60,000 nt of DNA from Phoronis australis (Eukaryota > Phoronida > Phoronidae): the NCBI GenBank assembly GCA_002633005.1, contig NMRA01000073.1, positions 531,791-591,790 on the forward strand, read 5' to 3'. The notes below the pieces were generated by a model. It worked only from the letters and a program-made list of their open reading frames with translations, did no database searches and was not told where the DNA came from. A program made the translations under genes and the position numbers. Each line of letters starts with the position of its first letter. The stretch's first letter is position 1. Below, in pieces: positions 25,257 through 36,235 of this stretch.

Positions 25257-25510
25257 ACATGCGTGCACCCAGTCTAAAATTGGGGTCTCGAATTTTTGAA
25301 ATGTGGACCTTCTATTAAGATTTACGGGGTACATTCAGAGCCATGAATTGTGCATTCAAAGTTTGGTAGCTCCTGCCTTTTCAGTGGCCTTTGTCTCGTT
25401 TTTTACTATTTTCGTAGTTTTTGTTTCTCTGAGGCGGACCTTCTTGTCCTACTTCGCCAAATGAGGGTCTCTTTTGAGCCCCCCCCTAGCGCCCCTAGAT
25501 GCGCGCATGT
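25257..25510 (-). mobile_element. MITE family A, complete copy with 3-bp duplication
   Basis: The ends read ACATGCGTGCACCCAG on one side and, inverted, ACATGCGCGCATCTAG on the other. The flanking bases are GTT (25254-25256) and GTT (25511-25513), a 3-bp target duplication. The interior is the reverse complement of the copies at 735 and 33297 (GTTTCTCTGAGGCGGACC, TACTTCGCCAAATGAGGG). Length is 254 bp, with no coding capacity. Confidence 0.8.
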
Positions 25511-25811
25511 GTTATAGCTACTTGTACCACAGCAATACGGAAAACACCTGGTTGAAAAAATACAGTTAAATCATTAGCCAAAACTCGTAAGCTTTTGATC
25601 GAAGCACAGACTGGATAAATGTAAAATGCAGTGCGGGACTATCTACCCACTTTAAAAACTGACAGCAGCTTAGGTGATTAGAACAAATCCCATTTCTCAA
25701 GAGACTGCATTGGACACGTATAACAGCAAGCGATAGGCCAAAACAAAAGTTATAATTGATGTAAAACCTTTCCCAAAATTAGCACCAGCTAGTCGCCACA
25801 AAGAATCTTAC
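25511..25811. other. No gene recognised
   Basis: About 300 bp, probably intron sequence between the MITE and the CCP exon. Confidence 0.45.
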
Positions 25812-25994
25812 CAGTACAGTGTGGTACAGTAACGTTCCATGTTCCTTGTGTGAGACACTTAGTTTGCTTCTTCAATGTTCCATCAGGGAAAGCAAAGCCT
25901 CTTTGACACGTATGTGTAACTATCATTCCCTGTTTTACTTCATGCACCGAGTCAGATACGCTATTGAGAACCTGCTGCAGTATACAACTTCCAG
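25812..25994 (-). CDS. CCP/sushi domain exon
   Basis: The minus-strand exon has acceptor ATTTTACAG and donor CACTGTACTG|GTAAGA. It is 183 nt (61 codons), phase 1 at both ends. The translation has the four CCP cysteines: GSCILQQ, THTCQRGFAFPDGT, TKCLTQG, and PHCTG after TWNVTV. The GTW before the fourth Cys is the conserved tryptophan. The module is expected to be extracellular and disulfide-bonded. With the exons at 13073 and 20926 it suggests a run of CCP modules towards the C-terminal side of a minus-strand gene whose upstream exons encode F-type lectin modules. The intervening introns (about 4.8 and 7.7 kb) hold LINEs and repeats. Confidence 0.85.
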
Positions 25995-27014
25995 CTGTAA
26001 AATGTGCATGATATAGTCAGCAGACCGCCAAAACTCAAATGGGTGCCGAAAACATTCCATATAAAGTGAGAGCACGAAAGCGTGATTCTCTTGCCAAAGC
26101 CAATAACAAGGGGTAAATACTTTTTCGATAATCCTGATCGTACCTTTTTTGTGGCAGTGATTTGGGAACTAATTTGACACCAGCAAACAGGAAAAGGGCA
26201 AAAAACCTGGAAAGCGCGAATGGGATTCCTCTCTCACCCCTCAGTAACTCACAGCGTGCAAGAGAGAAAGAGTTCACTGGCACGAACGGCAACAGTTCTT
26301 TCATTCTCGGAAATTTCGAGACCTTTAGCATTTTTTGTGAATCCGTTTGAATAATCCAGCACAGAATTTGAGGGCATGACAGCCCAAACAGTGTTGAATT
26401 AAAGCACAGAACTCTAAATCTGGAATGCCAACTCCCTCACGTAACCTGTGTATTCTTTTGTTAGAGTTTGAGACCACGAGATTTCACGCGAGAGTTTGCG
26501 CTGTGACTTTCCGGTTGTCTGCTTGACAGAATTTTGTTCGGATGTTGTAAAGCATAATTTAATTGCTTCATTTCCATTTTGTCATTTTTGTTCATCAGCC
26601 GAGACTCTTGAGGTACGGTTACAGACAACCTACGAGTTTTCGGCAAAATTAGTCAACAAGCCCGTCGATCACGCTGGTCATTCTTTATACATACCGACTT
26701 GCGGTCCTGGCAGGATGCCAGGAATAGTCTGGACGCTGATATCTTCAGCTCAAGTCTTAGAACCAGTTTCAATAACATGTCAAACTGCATGTTAGCGGTT
26801 TTTCGACGAGACATTTTTTGGCTGTTAAAATTATGCTACAGTACGGTATGGAAAGAAATGGCAATTGGTTTCTGCGTGTTTATTTTGAAATTGTAAATGA
26901 AAGGTTTAATCTCTATTAACAGATGTGTTTAAGCAACCATTAAATACTAAGTAAGTCTTGAAACCTACTATTGTATATGTATACATACGCTCAATCACAT
27001 GCACATAGACATAT
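25995..27014. other. No gene recognised
   Basis: About 1 kb with overlapping short frames on both strands. None has a domain or convincing splice borders. A CCTGGCA..ATGCCAGG small palindrome lies near 26705. Confidence 0.45.
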
Positions 27015-27420
27015 ATGTCCCAGAAACTGAGCCAATATTTGACAAGTACTTTCTCAAAAATTGACCAACCGAATTCGTTGAAAATTTTTCAGTGTATCTT
27101 CAGGGGGTCATCAACTAATTTTGAAAGTATCTCAGAGAAGTATCAAAAACTACAGGAAGTACTGTGGAATTCAATACAGCAGGGTGAAAAATACAACATC
27201 ACTGTGACTTTCATCGTGGAAAGCAGGCGACTTTATCATGAAAACAATTACGTGTTTCAGCAAGATGGGGCTCCTTCACACAGGCTCATCTGGAGCAGAC
27301 CACACCCAAATTCATTAAATAGGATGAGCTGCCTGCGCTCAGTCCTGACTGCAATCCAATGGACTATGGCATATGGGACTTCCTGTTATTTTTTGAAAGG
27401 TGTTTTTAATTGACAAAACT
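27015..27420 (+). mobile_element. Mariner/Tc1-like transposase remnant (C-terminal part)
   Basis: The plus frame ends its best part in NNYVFQQDGAPSH, the transposase motif around the second catalytic Asp. About 35 codons on, in another frame, SPDCNPMDYGIWDFL appears, the motif around the third acidic residue. At least one frameshift lies between them. The D of QQDGAP and the D of the NPMDYGIWD block are still visible. The N-terminal DNA-binding domain and terminal inverted repeats were not found. It is an inactive fragment of a DNA transposon. Confidence 0.85.
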
Positions 27421-27847
27421 AGCACAATTGGACACAGATCTCTTTGATAATTTGTTGATGATATCCTAAACCTTACCGGTAAGACAGTGGCTCAGTTTTT
27501 TGGGACACCTAATATACTATATAGCGTGTTCGTAATTTCGAATATCGAATGACATCACACCCGGTTACAACTTACTGACGTGAAAGGGGCCTAATGATTT
27601 AGCGTCCATCCATACCCAATCATTCTCCGATTTTCCAACTGTAGCAACGCACCTACAAAATATAGGCCCAGTAGTGAACAAACGCGTATTGCGTGAAAGT
27701 GCTCATTAGTGAGCTTCGAATACCGCAGTGATGTGACCGTTGTGCCCTTTTATGCATACAAGGAAACGCCATACAGGTATCGGACAATTGAAAATCGTCC
27801 TGTTTCCAGGAGAAAAAGTGCTCAGTACCATCACGCGCAAATGTACA
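27421..27847. other. No gene recognised
   Basis: A non-coding stretch between the transposase remnant and the flank of the first 21-bp array. Confidence 0.45.
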
Positions 27848-27890
27848 GTGGCTGTAAAAGGACATCACGGCAACTTTTTTCCTCCGATGC
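27848..27890 (+). repeat. Left flank of array 1, inverted copy at 31466-31505
   Basis: GTGGCTGTAAAAGGAC, then CAACTTTTTTCC, occurs immediately before array 1. It occurs again, reverse-complemented, immediately after array 3. The two arrays are therefore associated with the same flanking sequence in opposite orientation. Confidence 0.8.
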
Positions 27891-28227
27891 TAACTCTATC
27901 GATAGACTTATTAACTTAGACTTACCATCTCTATCGATAGTCTTATTAACTCTGTCGATAGACTTAATATCTCTATCGATAGGCTTATTAGCACAATCAA
28001 TAGACTTGCTATGTCTATAGATAGACTCTATCGATAGACTTACTATCTCTATCGATATACTTACTATCTCTATCGATAGACTTACCGCCTCTAGCGATAG
28101 ACTTATTAACTCTATCGATAGACTTAGTATCTCTATCGATAGACTTACTATCCCTATCGATAGACTTACTATCTCTATTGATAGACTTACTATCTCTATC
28201 GATAGACTTGGTAACTCTATCGATATA
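27891..28227 (+). repeat. 21-bp minisatellite array 1 (CTATCGATAG palindrome)
   Basis: There are sixteen units of about 21 bp (337 bp) with consensus CTATCGATAGACTTACTATCT. Each unit centres on the 10-bp palindrome CTATCGATAG, which includes the ClaI site ATCGAT. Because the period is a multiple of three, both strands stay open and give false heptapeptide-repeat proteins (SIDRDSK / SIDRLTI). Units vary mainly in the linker (TTATTAA, TTACTAT, TTACCGC). Confidence 0.95.
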
Positions 28228-29037
28228 TACTGGGGAACCCAATGGTCGTCCGCCTAAGCATAAAACCGACTTGCTGTTGTACTCACCGAATTATTCCACT
28301 TCAAAGTTATGATCTGAATAGGATTCGATTTAACTCTCACAGATATACCGCATTCATCGATTCGGAAGTTTTCTTTAATTTGTGCCGAGTTATTTCAAAT
28401 GTGCACTGCCTTCGGCAGCCATTTTATTGTGACACCTAAGTTCGTCATATGCTGCCCCCTTTTGTAAAAACTGAGAAACATGCAGAAAAAGGCCAACGAA
28501 GTAATGAAAATTGCAACAGCCTGTTTTTATTGACATAAACTCGATTTGAAGCTTTGATGTTGAGCTCTGCACTGTGGTTTCCAATAAAAGCCAATTGGAC
28601 AACATTTCAATGCAGTTTAATGGTGAATGCGTGAGGCAAAAATGTTAAGAACCCAGCGTACCGCATTTGTCTGCGGATTTTTCCTTTGGCCTTCTAGATC
28701 CTACTAGTGCCTGGGAAAAACAGATACATTGCATAAACAAACCCTGGATCATGTTTTGTGTCCCGTCGGAATAAAATTTAAATTCGAAAACATCTTCTGA
28801 AAACGCACAAAAAAGTGTATTAGTAAAATCTACTGATTTTTAAGTGGTTTTTAAAAAACAATCGGTAAACTCACCGATTTTTGTCTCATTACTTTGATAC
28901 GTGTCTCTTCCGATAAGTTAGTACCTAACGTGCACACGAGCACTCCAAATTGGAACGCTAAGTCCCGCGTGGTTGCGCTGCACGCGAAACAAGATGGCGG
29001 ACGACCTTTGGAGCCTGACGACAATAGGTAACCGGAC
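28228..29037. other. No gene recognised (spacer between arrays 1 and 2)
   Basis: A non-coding spacer. Near both inner edges there is a short GTCGTCCGCC word in opposite orientations (about 28244 and 28990), possibly part of the array-carrying element or chance. Confidence 0.4.
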
Positions 29038-29257
29038 TATACTTATTAACTCTATCGATAGATTTTCTATCTCTATCGATAGACTTACTATCTCTATCGA
29101 TAGACTTACCACCTCTATCAATAGACTTATTAACTCTATCGATAGACTTAGTATCTCTATCGATAGACTTACTATCTCTATGGATAGATTTACTATCTCT
29201 GTCGATAGACTTACTATCTCTATCGGTAGACTTATTAACTTACTAATTCTATCGATG
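29038..29257 (+). repeat. 21-bp minisatellite array 2
   Basis: About ten units of the same repeat, in the same orientation as array 1 (CTATCGATAGACTTACTATCT type), ending in a degenerate TTCTATCGATGTGG. Substitutions such as CTATGGATAG and CTGTCGATAG show decay. Confidence 0.95.
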
Positions 29258-30830
29258 TGGTTGGGACAAATGCGATGTTTCATGACCCACAACACAGGCA
29301 GAGCGACAGGTGCAATGGTTATTTAAATAGTTAAATGGTCTTGCATGAAGACCATGATGTTCATATCTGTCATACCGCCAACAGGGAGTTGCTACGAAAT
29401 AATAATCACTGGTCACTCGGCATACAATACAGATGTAGACACGGCTAACTCATTTTGGCTTATCAGCCATTATCCCGGGGCGCAAAGACCCTATATTTGG
29501 TCAGTGAAGTGCCGCTGGACCTCGAAATTGGCGACCATTTTGATACCTTGCATTTCCATGGTTTAAAAGTTCGTTCTAGATTATCAGTATCTGGATCAAC
29601 AAGGTACGCCTGAGCTAGTTTTCAGAGTCCGTCATTGCTAATTCGTTTGCAATATTGTCTAAAATCATGGTTCATAGAGCACTACACTGTTGATTTCAAG
29701 TTTGACAGTATGTTGGCTTTTTCTGTGGCTCAGGAACTCGTAGGGACCGAACAGACTGTTGAACTGTTGAAATTGTTTTTTAATTGAGTAGACAAACGTT
29801 TGTAATAAAAAAGTTGATTTGCTGTGTTGCGTATTGTCTAGTTCAATATTGAGTTCTGCGATAACTGTAAGCAAGATAGGTATGAGATGGATTTAGTTTC
29901 AACAAAATTTGAATTGGCATAATTTATGATTTCTTGTGTTATACATGCGTATACATATGATGATGCGGTAAATATAAGCAAGTTACACGTACGTGTGAGA
30001 TGGTTCTTAAGAGTCAACGATTCGTTACTTTCAGAAGGTTAGACCTATCGACAATAGCTTCCATTTTTGAAGGTGTGCTGACCATGGCGTCGAAGTGCCA
30101 TGTTTTAACCGCCTGTTTATCACAGATGCAATCAGGTTGTGTATAGTTGCCAGTACGACAGTACTGATAATCATTATGTATGAGACTTGTTATTATTGAG
30201 TGATATGATGTTACTGTATATAAGAGTTTTATCTTTTTTGCAAAATAAATATTCAATAAATACTATTGACGCTTCATTGCAAACATTCACATCTGGTATC
30301 AAAATTGGATATATACATAAAAAGTGTAGCATTGGAACTAACTGTTTGAATTCGTCATGAGCAATTATTTATTATATGACCTCAAGGGAGAACGGGATAA
30401 AGCACAATGAATAAGTGATAATAGACAAATTAAAATTAAATTAAAGGGCTCTGACGATTCAAACTCGTTGAGAGAAGGGCCCAGACGGATCAATGACAGA
30501 TAACACTTTCCAAATTGTGCCTCGCGGTACAGTTACACCATTTGCTACGCACTTGATGCATAAATGAATAACCGTGCATCTGACCTGAACCCGCAAAAAG
30601 TTCTTCAACCATTTCATCAAAATCAGACATATTTTTACGGCGCAGAAGTCCGTAAGTCGCCAAAAACACGTCACAATTGCTTTGTGCTTAGTGACGCTCC
30701 AAAACGACGCATAGGTACCGTTGTTATTTCATTTTGAGTCTGTCGTAGCTTGAATAAGTCGACCAGATGCTTGTTTCGGTCCTCTTTTAATTTGAAACCA
30801 AAGTAGCAACCTCGACATCATAACTCTATC
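29258..30830. other. No gene recognised (spacer between arrays 2 and 3)
   Basis: About 1.6 kb of AT-rich sequence; frames are under 85 codons with no domains. Confidence 0.45.
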
Positions 30831-31465
30831 AATAGAGCCAATAAGTCTATCGATAGAGTTAACAAGTCTATCGATAGAGTAAATAATAAATAAGTCTATC
30901 GATAGAGTTAGTAAGTCTATCGATAGAGTTAGTAATTCTAACGAAAAAGTTAAGAAGTCTATCGATAGAGTTAGTAAGTCTATCGATAGAGATACTAAGT
31001 CTATCGAAAGAGTTAATAAGTCTATCTATAGAGATAGTAAGTCTATCGAAAGTGTTAATAAGTCTATCGATAGAGATATTATGTCTATCGATAGAGTTAA
31101 CAAGTCTATCGATAGAGTAAATAATAAATAAGTCTATCGATAGAGTTAGTAAGTCTATCGATAGAGTTAGTAATTCTAACGAAAAAGTTAAGAAGTATAT
31201 CGATAGAGTTAGTAAGTCTATCGATAGAGATACTAAGTCTATCGAAAGAGTTAATCAGTCTATCTATAGAGATAGTAAGTCTATCGATAGAGTTAGTAAG
31301 TCTATCGACAGAGATACTAAGTCTATCGATAGAGATGATAAGTCTATCAATAGAGTTAGTAGCTCTATCGCTAGAGTTAATAAGTCTATCGGAAGGGATA
31401 GTAAGTCTACCGATAGAGATAATAAGTTTATCGCTAGAATGAATAAGTCTATCGATAGAGTTAGC
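30831..31465 (-). repeat. 21-bp minisatellite array 3, inverted, with 238-bp higher-order repeat
   Basis: About thirty units read CTATCGATAGAGTTAGTAAGT, the reverse complement of arrays 1 and 2. Within the array a block containing the unusual GAGTAAATAATAAATAAG and TTCTAACGAAAAAGTTAAG variants occurs twice, 238 bp apart (11 units plus 7 bp). This is direct evidence of a higher-order duplication. The 86-codon leucine/isoleucine-rich frame across it is an artefact. Confidence 0.95.
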
Positions 31466-31505
31466 AACGGAAAAAAGTTACCATGTCGTCCTTTTACAGC
31501 CACCA

Positions 31506-32230
31506 AAGCAGCTCTGTTTATCACAAAGTAACAGAATACAATTCGGCTACAGGCTGTTCAGTGTATAACATAGATGGATTAAACTCTGTCATGTCTGCAT
31601 TTCGTGATCCCTTCTCAATTACTTTTGGAACTAACGGGTTGGCATACATATGAATTGGATATATTTGATTTCGTTTTGAAAGAATATTTACACATTGCCC
31701 ACCTAACGGATTGCATTTTCTAATAAAGTATCTTTGCTTTTCCAGTTACAATCTGTTTTCTATATGATTTTTGGCCTTAGTTGAAAAAATTATTTACAAT
31801 TGTACGTTTAAAGTAAACAAACTTTAGGTAACCCTTTTAGAGTCAAACATAATTTTCATAATTCTGATGGTGTGTTACCTTTCAAAGATGGCTATTCTAT
31901 GCACATGTTCATTTTACGTTTCTTTTTCCGTTGTCATAACATAACTGAACGTTAGTTTTGCCAACTTCACGACTGCACCGCAGTTGGAATTGTCATTGGA
32001 AATAGGGACATATTTCCACCCCCGTATCTTAGTAAAGAAAACAACCTGAGGAAAATATTCTCTGGGTAACACTTGTTCCCGGGGTCATCATGTTAATGAT
32101 CCAATTTCACAAAAATTGGTTGACATGTGCTTCGTTCCTGAAAATAACCCTATTGCGTGATTTTCTCAGACACCACCTCTTAAATCTACAGATAATCAAA
32201 TAATTCAAACCTTGTTAAAGGTTCTTGTCA
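31506..32230. other. No gene recognised
   Basis: A non-coding stretch after the array; no exon or repeat placed. Confidence 0.45.
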
Positions 32231-32261
32231 TGTAACACACATAATTATTCACAGACCTCAG

Positions 32262-32415
32262 TTTTACTCCATTTTCAGCACTCGTAAGCTTCACATTGTC
32301 TAAAACGTGCAGTTCATAAAATCTTGAAGACAACGGCTTCCACGTCCTGACCTTCTCCTTTATTACTTTAACCGGTTTGCCAGGCAACACCATCTCAAGA
32401 GCCAGCTTCGAAACT
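32262..32415 (-). CDS. Weak candidate exon, unassigned
   Basis: A minus-strand open frame with protein-like composition (KLALEMVLPGKPVKVIKEKV, then TWKPLSSRFYELHVL) follows a reasonable acceptor (ATTCTGTTTTCAAG). It enters in phase 1, as the better exons do. The donor side is weak (GGA|GTAAAA or GAG|GTCTGT), so the 3' border is uncertain. No domain is recognised. It lies between the fucolectin exon at 36385 and the CCP exon at 25812, in the same orientation. It could equally be chance. Confidence 0.25.
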
Positions 32416-32449
32416 TGAAAACAGAATTTTAAATCAACTTGACAAGTAC

Positions 32450-33025
32450 TCACGTATCATCCAATACACGTCAAGCTCTTAAATAGAATTGAAGGATCAA
32501 CGGGGCGCTTCTCACAAAACGCATTATAATGGAAATAATGTAGCAGAATATAAGGAAAACACTTGTTCACTGTGTTAGCCCTAAACGACTTAAATTCCGT
32601 TGACATCTTTAGGGAACCGTAAACGGTCTTACCAGTTGTATTTCACATATTTTTACCTTTTTCTAACACCGACGAATCAATCTGTCATCTTGTAATCTCA
32701 ATTTTTGTCCTAATGAGGTCATGTTGTGACCCTAATGCTAGCCAATCAGCCACGCGAATGCTTTAGTTCACGAGTTTAATACTAGGTAAAAATGAAAAGG
32801 GCGAGTGGTAAGCGACTAGTAAAAAGACGAACATTCGAGGGCTTGATTGGCGTGCAGTTATATTTGCCGTATTATTTCAATAGATAAATTTGTTCAAGCC
32901 ATCGTTATTTCGACGTGTGCACGTTAGTATTTGACACTCACTGGAGTTTGATATGTATGACACTAAATTCTCCGCTCCCAATGCACGGACTACCAACCCT
33001 GTTTAAAGATGAAATTGCACGCTCT
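32450..33025. other. No gene recognised
   Basis: A non-coding stretch; nothing placed. Confidence 0.4.
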
Positions 33026-33588
33026 TAACTATGTTAATGCAAAGCAGGAACCAAGTGGCAATGTTACTTTAACATTATCTACGCTAAACAAAGTGCAGTT
33101 ATATTCATTGACAACTTAAAAATGTGAAAACAAAAAACTGCACTAATGACGTACCTTGCGGGTTCACATAGCCCGAATCATGGAGTGTTATTGCCCACGT
33201 GACCATACGTAATGGACACGGTTCAGCGATTTTTAGGGGATCATTTCAGCACGAAACTCGTTCTTAAAAACATTTGACAATTTTCAACTTCATATCGCAT
33301 GCGCGCACCCAGGGGGGCTCTAACGAGCCCTTCCAATTGGCGAAGGGGGCAAAATTGTCCGCCCTCGAGAGGCAAAAAGTCTGAGAAAAAATGGGACAAA
33401 AGTCCACTAAATAAGGGCAAACGCGCAATTCACAGAGGTACTCTCGTTTTTTTAGTCTGCCCGCTCTTTTGTTAGCAAATAGTCCACAACGTCGAGAATT
33501 CGAGCCTCAAATATCGAAGGCTGGGTGCGCGTATGCATCGTCGCTATATGTTGTGTTTCTCATTAACTTCACAAATCACAGAGATAAG
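33026..33588 (+). repeat. Dispersed repeat, copy interrupted by a MITE
   Basis: Homologous to 7043-7387, but split by the 240-bp MITE at 33297-33536. The right-hand part resumes at ATCGTCGCTATATGTTGTGTTTCT exactly where the uninterrupted copy continues. Confidence 0.85.
33297..33536 (+). mobile_element. MITE family A, complete copy in a dispersed repeat
   Basis: The 240-bp element has terminal inverted repeats GCATGCGCGCACCCA and, inverted at the other end, GCATACGCGCACCCA (14 of 15 match). It is flanked by ATC on both sides (33294-33296, 33537-33539). The related locus at 7043-7387 has a single ATC and no element, so insertion made a 3-bp target duplication. Interior landmarks match the other copies (GGCGAAGGGGGCAAAATTG, GGGACAAAAGTCCAC). 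Confidence 0.85.
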
Positions 33589-33609
33589 GAATTATCCTGC
33601 AAGTTCCAC

Positions 33610-33960
33610 TTGAAGGGCACTTCTCCATAATTTTAAATATTAAACTTGACCACTTGAAGGAGTTCCGATGTTCAAGGTCCCATAAAAGACTTTTTTGCAA
33701 TTCTGCTTTCATCCATTAGAACTAAATGATTCCAGAGCCTTAGCATATTTTCATGTTGTTTGTAATGTGAATTTGGCCAACCCGAGTCGCCATAAAGTAC
33801 TGCATTGGCAGCTTACTTGTGGACCCCTAAACATTTACGCAATGCTCTCGTTCTGATCATTTCGCATTTGGAGTATTGATAATAACCCCAAATTTCAGAT
33901 CCATATTCTAGAATTGAAGCTACGGACATTTCAAAACATTTACTGTAACTGTTGAAACCC
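33610..33960 (-). mobile_element. LINE remnant, family 3 (C-terminal region)
   Basis: Minus-strand translation gives SILEYGSEIWGYYQYSKCEM, RTRALRKCLGVHK, a stop, AANAVLYGDSGWPNSH, then MLRLWNHLVLMDESRIAKKS. This is the post-RT region (ILDYGSEIWG ... FLGVHKFAPNAAVYGDMGW ... RLWNRLINMD type) of a non-LTR retrotransposon distinct from the other two families in the window. Three stops or frame breaks show decay. Confidence 0.8.
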
Positions 33961-34183
33961 ATGTTACCAATAATTATGTTTGTACTTGCTCACCACAGAG
34001 CTCCCAATTCTCTGGATGCGGAGCCTGCTAGTACTTCACCCCTCCCAAATTCAAAAAGACATGCCAAATTAGAGAACGTGTAGCTTATCGAAGCCACAGC
34101 TTGGAAAAATTATTCATTTAACTTTTTGCATGAAAAATATATGTAGAGTGCTGCAAAGCTCGTAAAGCAAATGTGTTCCATCA

Positions 34184-34432
34184 ATGAGCGCACCCAAGGG
34201 GGCTTCGGGGGCTCGAACGAGCCCCTTATTTGGCGAAGTGGGTAAAAAGGTCCGCCTTAGAGAAACAAAAACTCCGATGAAACTAAGAAACGAGACAAAA
34301 GTCCACTTAAAAGGCATGAACTACTAAAATTGCACAATTCATAACTCTGAACATACCCCGTGAATCTTAGTAAAAGCTCCACTTTCTCAAAAATTGAGCC
34401 TCCCATATTTTTAGGGCTCGATGCCCTCATGC
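34184..34432 (+). mobile_element. MITE family A, copy 4
   Basis: The left end GAGCGCACCCAAGGGGG and a decayed right end (GGGCTCGATGCCCTCATGCAA) enclose the family-specific interior (TTTGGCGAAGTGGGTAAAAAGG, CATACCCCGTGAATCTTAGT). Terminal repeats are eroded, so it is older than the copies at 25257 and 33297. Confidence 0.75.
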
Positions 34433-34500
34433 AATATAATATTTATGAACAAGGAGAAATATAATATTCTTTTTTAGTTAACAATCATAAAAATTGGATT
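34433..34500 (+). repeat. Short dispersed repeat, copy at 36236-36305
   Basis: GAACAAGGAGAAATATAATA followed by TTTTTTAGTTAACAATCATAAAAATTGG and TTTCCTTGTTTTGT recurs with few changes at 36236-36320. Confidence 0.65.
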
Positions 34501-35446
34501 TCCTTGTTTTGTTCTTCCTATAGACCTAATTCACGCCGACAGGAGGAGCGTTCCAAAACGAGGCTCGCTACGATAGCTCTGTTTGCTTATCGCCTAGTTT
34601 TATTACGCGTTGCTCGAACGGCGATAGAAAATATACCGACACCCAACTGTCTGTTTTACAATCCATCAGGACGTTTCGGAAGCGACGAAGGAAAGTGTTT
34701 CCGTGTAAAATTTATAAATGTTTCGAAAAGTTAGGTCATATTTTGTCGCATCTCGGTTGCCGAGCAACGACCGGTGAATCTTCGGCCAGCCAGGCTGTGT
34801 TTTCATGACTACGGGTTGAAACATGAGGCATTTTTCTTTCCAAATGGACAGGGCACTCAAGCCCTCGCTTTTGGGGCCGAATATTAGCCCTCTCAAAGAT
34901 AATGAAAAATCTCGAAATTACCCCAACGAGGCCTAAAAAATTCCCCTAGTGATTGAAAATATCCCTCCGAAGGTCAAATTACCTGTAACCACACAGGTGA
35001 CAATTTGAAAGGAGCACAAATTGCTATTTGAGACAGAGCTTATGAGAGCTTGCAACAGGACGGGGGTGCTAATGATTGTGATCGGCAGATAGATTTTTCC
35101 CCTCACTCGGCGAAAAAATTCCTCCCGTCAGACACAGGCACATTTCCCCTCGGATAAATGAGGCCCCTGAGAAAACATAACTATGCTTGCTCTGTCCAGT
35201 TAACTGAAATTGAGCTCTAAAACGAGGTTATGCTTTGGACAGACAAATTAGTTGTTTTAATTTTAAAATTCAACTTGGTCCAGATTGATATTTGAAACCT
35301 AACACATGAAATAGACATAAGAACTATTAAAACCACGAAAGCAGAATTGATGGTCAAATAATTTTTATTTTCAATTATGAACCTGGTTTTTTATTTTAAT
35401 AAAATATATTTAATAACACCAATTATTCTTGCAGATCAGTGACAAA
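34501..35446. other. No gene recognised
   Basis: Short frames only; no exon or repeat copy placed. Confidence 0.4.
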
Positions 35447-35702
35447 TCAGCAGTAGCGGATTTAGGGGGGGGGGGGGGCAAGGGGTCATGGCCCCCCATA
35501 AAATTTTACCAGATACCATTTGGGAGTTCGGGTGCGCGCAAGCAGGGCTCGTCGGGGGGTGAATAAACAATGCGTAGGCCCTGAGCAAACTGAACAAATC
35601 CCGTTTACCGTTTTTTTTAGTCAACGGGTGCGCGCATCTGCCGAAATTCTGGCTATTCCCGTGCCCTAGCCCCCCTAACGCAAAATCCTGGATCCGCCCC
35701 AG
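35447..35702 (+). mobile_element. Non-autonomous element family B, copy 1
   Basis: It begins CAGTAGCGGATTTAGGGGG and ends CCTGGATCCGCC. An inverted-orientation copy lies at 43933-44225 with matching order: CAAATGG, GTGCGCGC, GAATAAACAATGCGTAGG, CTGAACAAATCCCGTTT, TAGCCCCCCTAAC. Two TGCGCGC-ACCC words inside resemble the termini of MITE family A, so the element may be composite. Confidence 0.65.
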
Positions 35703-35924
35703 AATCAACAGTTAGTCCCGGTAGTCCCACTTCACTACCAGGACCTAGTAGGCTATGCTTGATGTTAATATTCTTGATCACCAAATTAAACCAGATGTGA
35801 CTTGCACATGACAGCAAAATGCGATGAGCCACAACTGTCGAATATATCTTCAACTCGTCAAAAATACGAGATGACCTGGTTCGCGTAGAAAGCATTTTTA
35901 TCAATAATCTACAAGAAGAAACAG

Positions 35925-36235
35925 CATAATACCTAATCTGTTAAACGATTGCCGCAATTTGGTCATATTTACTTTTCATGTTTCGAACCTAGTTTTCCGA
36001 AAAAAGTAAAACCCTTTCAACAGACAAATCTTTAGTACATTGACTTGTTCTCAAATGTATTTTCATATGTCTCTGTTGTTAATTATTGACACATTTTTAA
36101 GATTTAAGATCCAGATTGGACTCGAAAGTCCAGCCATTTAACTCATGCAATGTCAACTTCCGCTTTGTTTATCGCAGTGAGCCTCGCTTTGGGTTTTGAA
36201 GTTTGCCGCGTGAATTAGGTCTATACAAATGTGTT
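35925..36235 (+). repeat. Dispersed repeat pair, copy 2
   Basis: Homologous to 19040-19370 in the same orientation (CATGTTTCGAACCTAGTTTTCC, CCGCGTGAATTAGGTCTATA). It is followed directly by the second copy of the 34433-34500 repeat. Confidence 0.8.

Noticed and set aside
27891-31465. CRISPR array
   Set aside because: Units are contiguous 21-mers without unique spacers, in eukaryotic DNA with no cas genes.
28015-31524. Isoleucine/serine/aspartate-rich heptapeptide-repeat proteins on both strands over the arrays
   Set aside because: The 21-bp repeat period keeps frames open on both strands; the frames follow the minisatellite exactly and have no other protein features.
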